Assembly: GCA_016839405.1 (NCBI GenBank)
Contig: JAEOUJ010000083.1
Coordinates: 1 to 9,591, forward strand
DNA length: 9,591 nt
Direction of reading: 5' to 3'
From: Candidatus Gerdarchaeota archaeon
GTDB lineage: Archaea > Asgardarchaeota > Heimdallarchaeia > JABLTI01
Both the position numbers and the translations under genes were made by a program. Below are positions 6,196-9,591 of this stretch, piece after piece (the stretch's first letter is position 1; each line of letters opens with the position of its first letter). The notes beneath the pieces are model-generated. The model did no database searches and was not told the DNA's origin. It worked only from the letters and a program-made list of their open reading frames with translations.

Positions 6196-7071
6196 ATGAA
6201 TAAGAAACAAAAGGAAATATTAGATGCTGTAAAAGAAAACGTGGAAATTATTGAATCTGAAAGATATAATTCTAAAGATCCAATTGTACATATTCTACCC
6301 GATGATTCAAAAGAAGATGTAATTATTAAATTACTTACATCTGAACGAACTGGTGCTCCTTTAAAATATGAAAATGATTTTATTAATCCAACTGAAGATA
6401 TTGCTAGAAGATCTTTTAGTAATGGTATAAGAACACTCAATTCTTGGCTTTTTAGGAAATGTTCTGAATATTTAGATGATGCAGCAAATAATACCAATGA
6501 TAAGTTATTACAACAAAGAATCACTCTTTATAAGCAACTAAATAATTTATTACAAAAAGTAATTAGTGCTCAACCTGATAAAGTTATTAGAAGAACCAAT
6601 AGTTTATTTGATGATGTTGTATCATCTGTAAAAAAATTTGATCTTTTCCCAAAAAATGAAATGGAATTTTATCTTAAAGCTATAGATTCATTCTATAAGA
6701 TTACAACCCAACTTCAAGATAATGACATTGAAGTAAGAACTCAGCATTTATTATGTAAAACTTCGATTTCACTTTATAATAAAGAATATTTAGCTGCTTA
6801 TATTTGGCTCTTTAGAATATACCAATTAAATAAAGAGATTTTTGATAATATAGCAAAAGATGATGAAGTTTTGGGCACTGCTTTAAAAAATCTACAAGTA
6901 CACATAGAACAGGAAACTGGTTTGAAAGAAGAGCTTGTCGATTTACCCGCTATGGCAAGCGCCTATGATTTGAATACAATTTTTATTGATCATTTAAATA
7001 AAATCTATGATGCTGAATTTTATGATAGAACAAAAGAGAATTTCAGCTTTCCGATTTATAGAGAAAATTAA
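6196..7071 (+). CDS. Unrecognised helical protein encoded with the Dna2-like gene, 291 aa
   Basis: I do not recognise a family. The protein is soluble and predominantly helical, without a signal peptide or membrane helix. Residues about 60-150 contain long amphipathic helices with heptad-like Leu spacing (QRITLYKQLNNLLQKVI). Residues about 155-220 (FYLKAIDSFYKITTQL and the following helices rich in Tyr and Leu) look like a TPR-type helical hairpin stretch. The N-terminal 55 residues are charged, with a short beta-like patch near VHILPDDS. No nuclease, ATPase or zinc motif is visible. The stop codon is 16 bp before the next ATG, which has its own ribosome binding site, so the two genes are almost certainly one operon and this protein may be a partner or regulator of the nuclease-helicase. 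GAGG at 6179-6182 precedes the ATG with a longish 13-nt spacing. Confidence 0.8.
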   Translation: MNKKQKEILDAVKENVEIIESERYNSKDPIVHILPDDSKEDVIIKLLTSERTGAPLKYENDFINPTEDIARRSFSNGIRTLNSWLFRKCSEYLDDAANNTNDKLLQQRITLYKQLNNLLQKVISAQPDKVIRRTNSLFDDVVSSVKKFDLFPKNEMEFYLKAIDSFYKITTQLQDNDIEVRTQHLLCKTSISLYNKEYLAAYIWLFRIYQLNKEIFDNIAKDDEVLGTALKNLQVHIEQETGLKEELVDLPAMASAYDLNTIFIDHLNKIYDAEFYDRTKENFSFPIYREN

Positions 7072-7073
7072 CT

Positions 7074-7079
7074 AGGAAG
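7074..7079 (+). promoter_or_regulatory. Ribosome binding site deciding the start at 7088
   Basis: AGGAAG lies 8 nt before the ATG at 7088, in the 16-bp gap between the two operon genes. It supports 7088 over the ATG at 7081, whose frame closes after 17 codons. An in-frame TGA at 7082 rules out any upstream start. Confidence 0.6.
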
Positions 7080-7087
7080 TATGAAGA

Positions 7088-9591
7088 ATGTCAAATCTGC
7101 AAACACAGATTCAATTAATACAAGCTTCCCCTAATATACCCAAATATGTCGATATCCAAGTTTTAGCAGAAAGAAATCGCGAAGCTGAAGGAGAAAAGTA
7201 TCAATTAATATTAAAAATTCTTGATCCAAAAACAAATGTGTTCATATGTAATGCTGTTATTTACCCAATGGAATGGTTTCCTGGTCGTGTTAAAGAACCA
7301 TCTTTTTCACATTACCATAATGTATTGAGATATTGTTATGCTGGACTATCATCTGAAGGTAGAACCCCAAGTATACTTTTACAAATTTTAAAAGCAATTT
7401 GGAAACCAGATAAAGAAAACTCACAAGATGGTCAATTAATTATTCTTAAATTCATAATATCACCAGATCATAATATTACAGGCGCAGAATTAGAGTTAGC
7501 ATTCAATTGCCCTGCTAAATATTTTTATGAATCATTTTTGGGGTTACAAAGAAGCATTAGAGATAGCCCAACATCAATAGGTTATGTAAGAGGTAATGCT
7601 ATACATAAAGGGATACAATATGCATCTAATGAATGGGTGAGGAGTAATGATTCTGTTAAAGCAATGGCTGCTTATAATCGTGCAGTTCTTGATGTTTGGA
7701 GAGATAATTTTGAGGTTTTACTAAGAAAAAGTTATTTTAGAGGTCCTAGTAAAGATTTAAAGCTTCCACTACAAGTGGATTCAATAATAGTAGATCAAAT
7801 AGCAGAACAATTCACTGGAATAAAAGAAAATCAACTATTAAACGAATCTTTACTTTTTTCTCCTGAACGGGGAATATCAGGAAGAGCTGATCAAATAATC
7901 CTCAAAAATGATTATGATGAGTTGTGGGAAATAAAAACTGGTAGTAGATATTTTATTGAATCTGATTACGATCCACTATCCGGTTTAACACATCCAGGCG
8001 GGATTCAAGCTTTTGCTTATAATGATGTAATCAGAAAAGTAACAGGAAAAATACCTAAGACATTCATTGAATTTTTTGATGCTGATGCTGAATTAGCTGA
8101 AGATAATCCAGAAATAATTCCATTAGAAGAACACGCTGTAATTAAAAGACGAAAAATTGATTTATTTGCTTCTGATAGCGATGAATATTTAGATTTACTA
8201 TTACAAACAAGAAATATTGCTTTTGCAATAGAATCTGGTTTGCTTTCAGGTTATGATAGATATAAGATTAATCGCTTTCTTTCACGTCGTTATATGCCTG
8301 CTTTGGGAACTGATTTTAATTTATTAAGTAGTAATTGGCATCGTATCTGTAATTACTGCCCTTCAAACCAACAAGGAATATGTTCAGATGGTAGACGACT
8401 TTTGGATCCAGATATTTGGCTTCATTTTCCACAATCACTTTATGAATATTGGTCTTGGTATTTCAGGCAACTTAGATTTGAATTAAATTCAGTTAAAAAG
8501 CATCTTCATAGATTAGCAACAACAGATATTACTATTTTAGAAAATCAAGGTATTACTATTTCCGATTTAAAATCAGTTAAATTTGATTCTTATCGTTATC
8601 TCCTTACTTTACGATCGGATAAAAAGATCTTTACTCGAATTAGAGAGGGTGATGACGTATTCATTACCCCTTCACAACATCAACCAGGTGAAATATTTAG
8701 TATGGAAGGAACTGTTGAATCTATAACTAGAAATGATCTTGTAATAAAAACACGTTCAACATTAAAGGGGAGAGGAAAAATAGCTGATACTTTTCGAGTT
8801 GATCAAGTTGAAAATATCATTTTCTCATTATGGCAAACGCGATCATTAAGTGATTTTCTTTTTGAATCTATGAATCGTAGTGGAATTTTAGGTAGAAAAC
8901 TTAGTGATAAAGAGTTACCATTCACAGTTCGTTTATTACTTGGTTTAGTGAAACCACCAAAAATCTCCTCTAAAAAAAGAAAAAGATTGCTAAAAGAATT
9001 GGATAATTACAAAGTAGAAGCAATTGAAAAAGCTTTAGCACTAAAACCAGGAGAAATATTGCTTGTCCAAGGACCCCCAGGTTCTGGAAAGACTCGTATG
9101 ATAGCTCAAATGGCAAAAGAGATTTTTTCTGATAATTATTTATTAAATTCAAAAATAATTGACGAATCAGAATATTATCTACCAAAACCCGTTCTAATTT
9201 TAGCTAATACTCATAGAGCAGCTGACGAAGTAGTGGCAAAATTATCTGCTTTTGATGATTTAAAACCATTCATTATACGGCTTGAATCCTATTCAAAAGA
9301 CCATCCAGAAGAGGTTCAAGGATATCTTTTGCCCAATTTAACTCAATTTGATGATACCTTGAAAGATAAAGCTGATGCAGATTTATTAGTTTCTGTGCTA
9401 AAAAAAGGGATTGATTTTTATCGACAAGCTGGTATTATGGTAGGCACCCTTGGCAGTGTTGGTAATAATCTTTTGAAAGGGTTAACATTTCAATGGGTTA
9501 TTGTTGACGAAGCTGGTCAAGCAACTGAACCTGCTACATTAGGTGCTTTTAGACATCTTTGTCCTGATAGTGAATCCAGAGAAAGATATCC
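7088..9591 (+). CDS. Dna2-like Fe-S nuclease-helicase (3' end beyond window)
   Basis: 834 codons are open to the right edge. Residues 1-135 are a mixed beta/alpha domain of unknown type, possibly OB-like. Cys141 (NCPAKYFYES) is the lone first ligand typical of Cas4/AddB/Dna2 iron-sulfur nucleases. The RecB-type PD-(D/E)XK core has His173 (GNAIHKG), Asp268 (GRAD), Glu281-Ile-Lys283 (EIKTG) and Gln307-x3-Tyr311. C421-x2-C424-x7-C432 completes the cluster. A beta-barrel-like stretch at about 500-580 follows, then an SF1 helicase with Walker A GPPGSGKT (662-669), motif Ia near LILANTHRAADE, GTLGS, and Walker B DEAGQ (807-811) as in UPF1/Dna2 enzymes. Order and spacing resemble eukaryotic Dna2, which trims 5' flaps and resects DNA ends. 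The second RecA domain must lie outside the window. Alternatives are a TM0106-type RecB-like nuclease-helicase or a defence enzyme. All visible nuclease and ATPase residues are intact. Confidence 0.92.
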   Translation, partial: MSNLQTQIQLIQASPNIPKYVDIQVLAERNREAEGEKYQLILKILDPKTNVFICNAVIYPMEWFPGRVKEPSFSHYHNVLRYCYAGLSSEGRTPSILLQILKAIWKPDKENSQDGQLIILKFIISPDHNITGAELELAFNCPAKYFYESFLGLQRSIRDSPTSIGYVRGNAIHKGIQYASNEWVRSNDSVKAMAAYNRAVLDVWRDNFEVLLRKSYFRGPSKDLKLPLQVDSIIVDQIAEQFTGIKENQLLNESLLFSPERGISGRADQIILKNDYDELWEIKTGSRYFIESDYDPLSGLTHPGGIQAFAYNDVIRKVTGKIPKTFIEFFDADAELAEDNPEIIPLEEHAVIKRRKIDLFASDSDEYLDLLLQTRNIAFAIESGLLSGYDRYKINRFLSRRYMPALGTDFNLLSSNWHRICNYCPSNQQGICSDGRRLLDPDIWLHFPQSLYEYWSWYFRQLRFELNSVKKHLHRLATTDITILENQGITISDLKSVKFDSYRYLLTLRSDKKIFTRIREGDDVFITPSQHQPGEIFSMEGTVESITRNDLVIKTRSTLKGRGKIADTFRVDQVENIIFSLWQTRSLSDFLFESMNRSGILGRKLSDKELPFTVRLLLGLVKPPKISSKKRKRLLKELDNYKVEAIEKALALKPGEILLVQGPPGSGKTRMIAQMAKEIFSDNYLLNSKIIDESEYYLPKPVLILANTHRAADEVVAKLSAFDDLKPFIIRLESYSKDHPEEVQGYLLPNLTQFDDTLKDKADADLLVSVLKKGIDFYRQAGIMVGTLGSVGNNLLKGLTFQWVIVDEAGQATEPATLGAFRHLCPDSESRERY

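Noticed and set aside
6189..6524. Minus-strand open frame opposite the 291-aa gene
   Set aside because: It overlaps the start of a better supported gene with a promoter and operon context; no start signals were seen.
7081..7134. Alternative start ATG at 7081 for the large gene
   Set aside because: That frame meets a stop after 17 codons, whereas the ATG at 7088 has AGGAAG at proper spacing and stays open to the window edge.
7088..8400. Cas4 nuclease of a CRISPR system
   Set aside because: The Fe-S nuclease core is shared with Cas4, but it is fused to a helicase, and no cas genes or repeat array occur in the window.
8970..9185. Minus-strand open frame with hydrophobic C-terminus
   Set aside because: It is antisense to the Walker A region of the helicase. 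Its hydrophobicity and Phe run come from the opposite A-rich codons.

Overview
The window looks like a piece of an AT-rich archaeal chromosome, most likely from an Asgard archaeon (Promethearchaeota/Lokiarchaeia-like). This is an inference. It rests on the very low GC content, a valine tRNA that seems to carry an intron in the D-loop, a Dna2-type Fe-S nuclease fused to a helicase, a signal-peptide/Asp-rich/C-terminal-anchor surface protein of a type I associate with Asgard genomes, and short AT-rich intergenic stretches with TATA-like boxes.

Layout from left to right. Positions 1-45 may hold the tail of an unidentified gene. A small single-pass membrane protein (144-620, +) converges on a tRNA-Val(UAC) gene (627-733, -), which has an insert of about 30 nt in the D-loop and an encoded CCA end. 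Two tandem M32-family metallocarboxypeptidase genes follow (826-2361 and 2444-3964, +). They are paralogues from an old duplication; both keep the HEXXH zinc site but differ in the downstream HE-G-Q motif. Next is a small helical-repeat protein (4045-4818, +), which converges on a surface protein with an Asp-rich, calcium-loop-like N-terminal region and a C-terminal membrane anchor (4846-5907, -).

A 288-bp divergent intergenic region (5908-6195) carries a nested dyad directly upstream of the surface-protein gene, a second dyad around AT-rich TATA-like sequence, and a candidate promoter for the rightward genes. The rightward unit is a two-gene operon: an unrecognised 291-aa helical protein (6196-7071), then 16 bp later a large gene that runs off the right edge (7088 to beyond 9591). 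No stop codon interrupts the 834 codons visible here. The large protein has the Dna2 order: a lone Cys, a RecB/PD-(D/E)XK nuclease core, a three-Cys cluster, a beta-barrel-like stretch, and an SF1 helicase with Walker A and a DEAGQ Walker B.

The gene groups probably act separately: peptide turnover (the M32 pair), cell-surface biology (144-620 and 4846-5907) and DNA end processing (6196 to the right edge). The most interesting points are the Dna2-like enzyme with its unknown operon partner and the interrupted tRNA.
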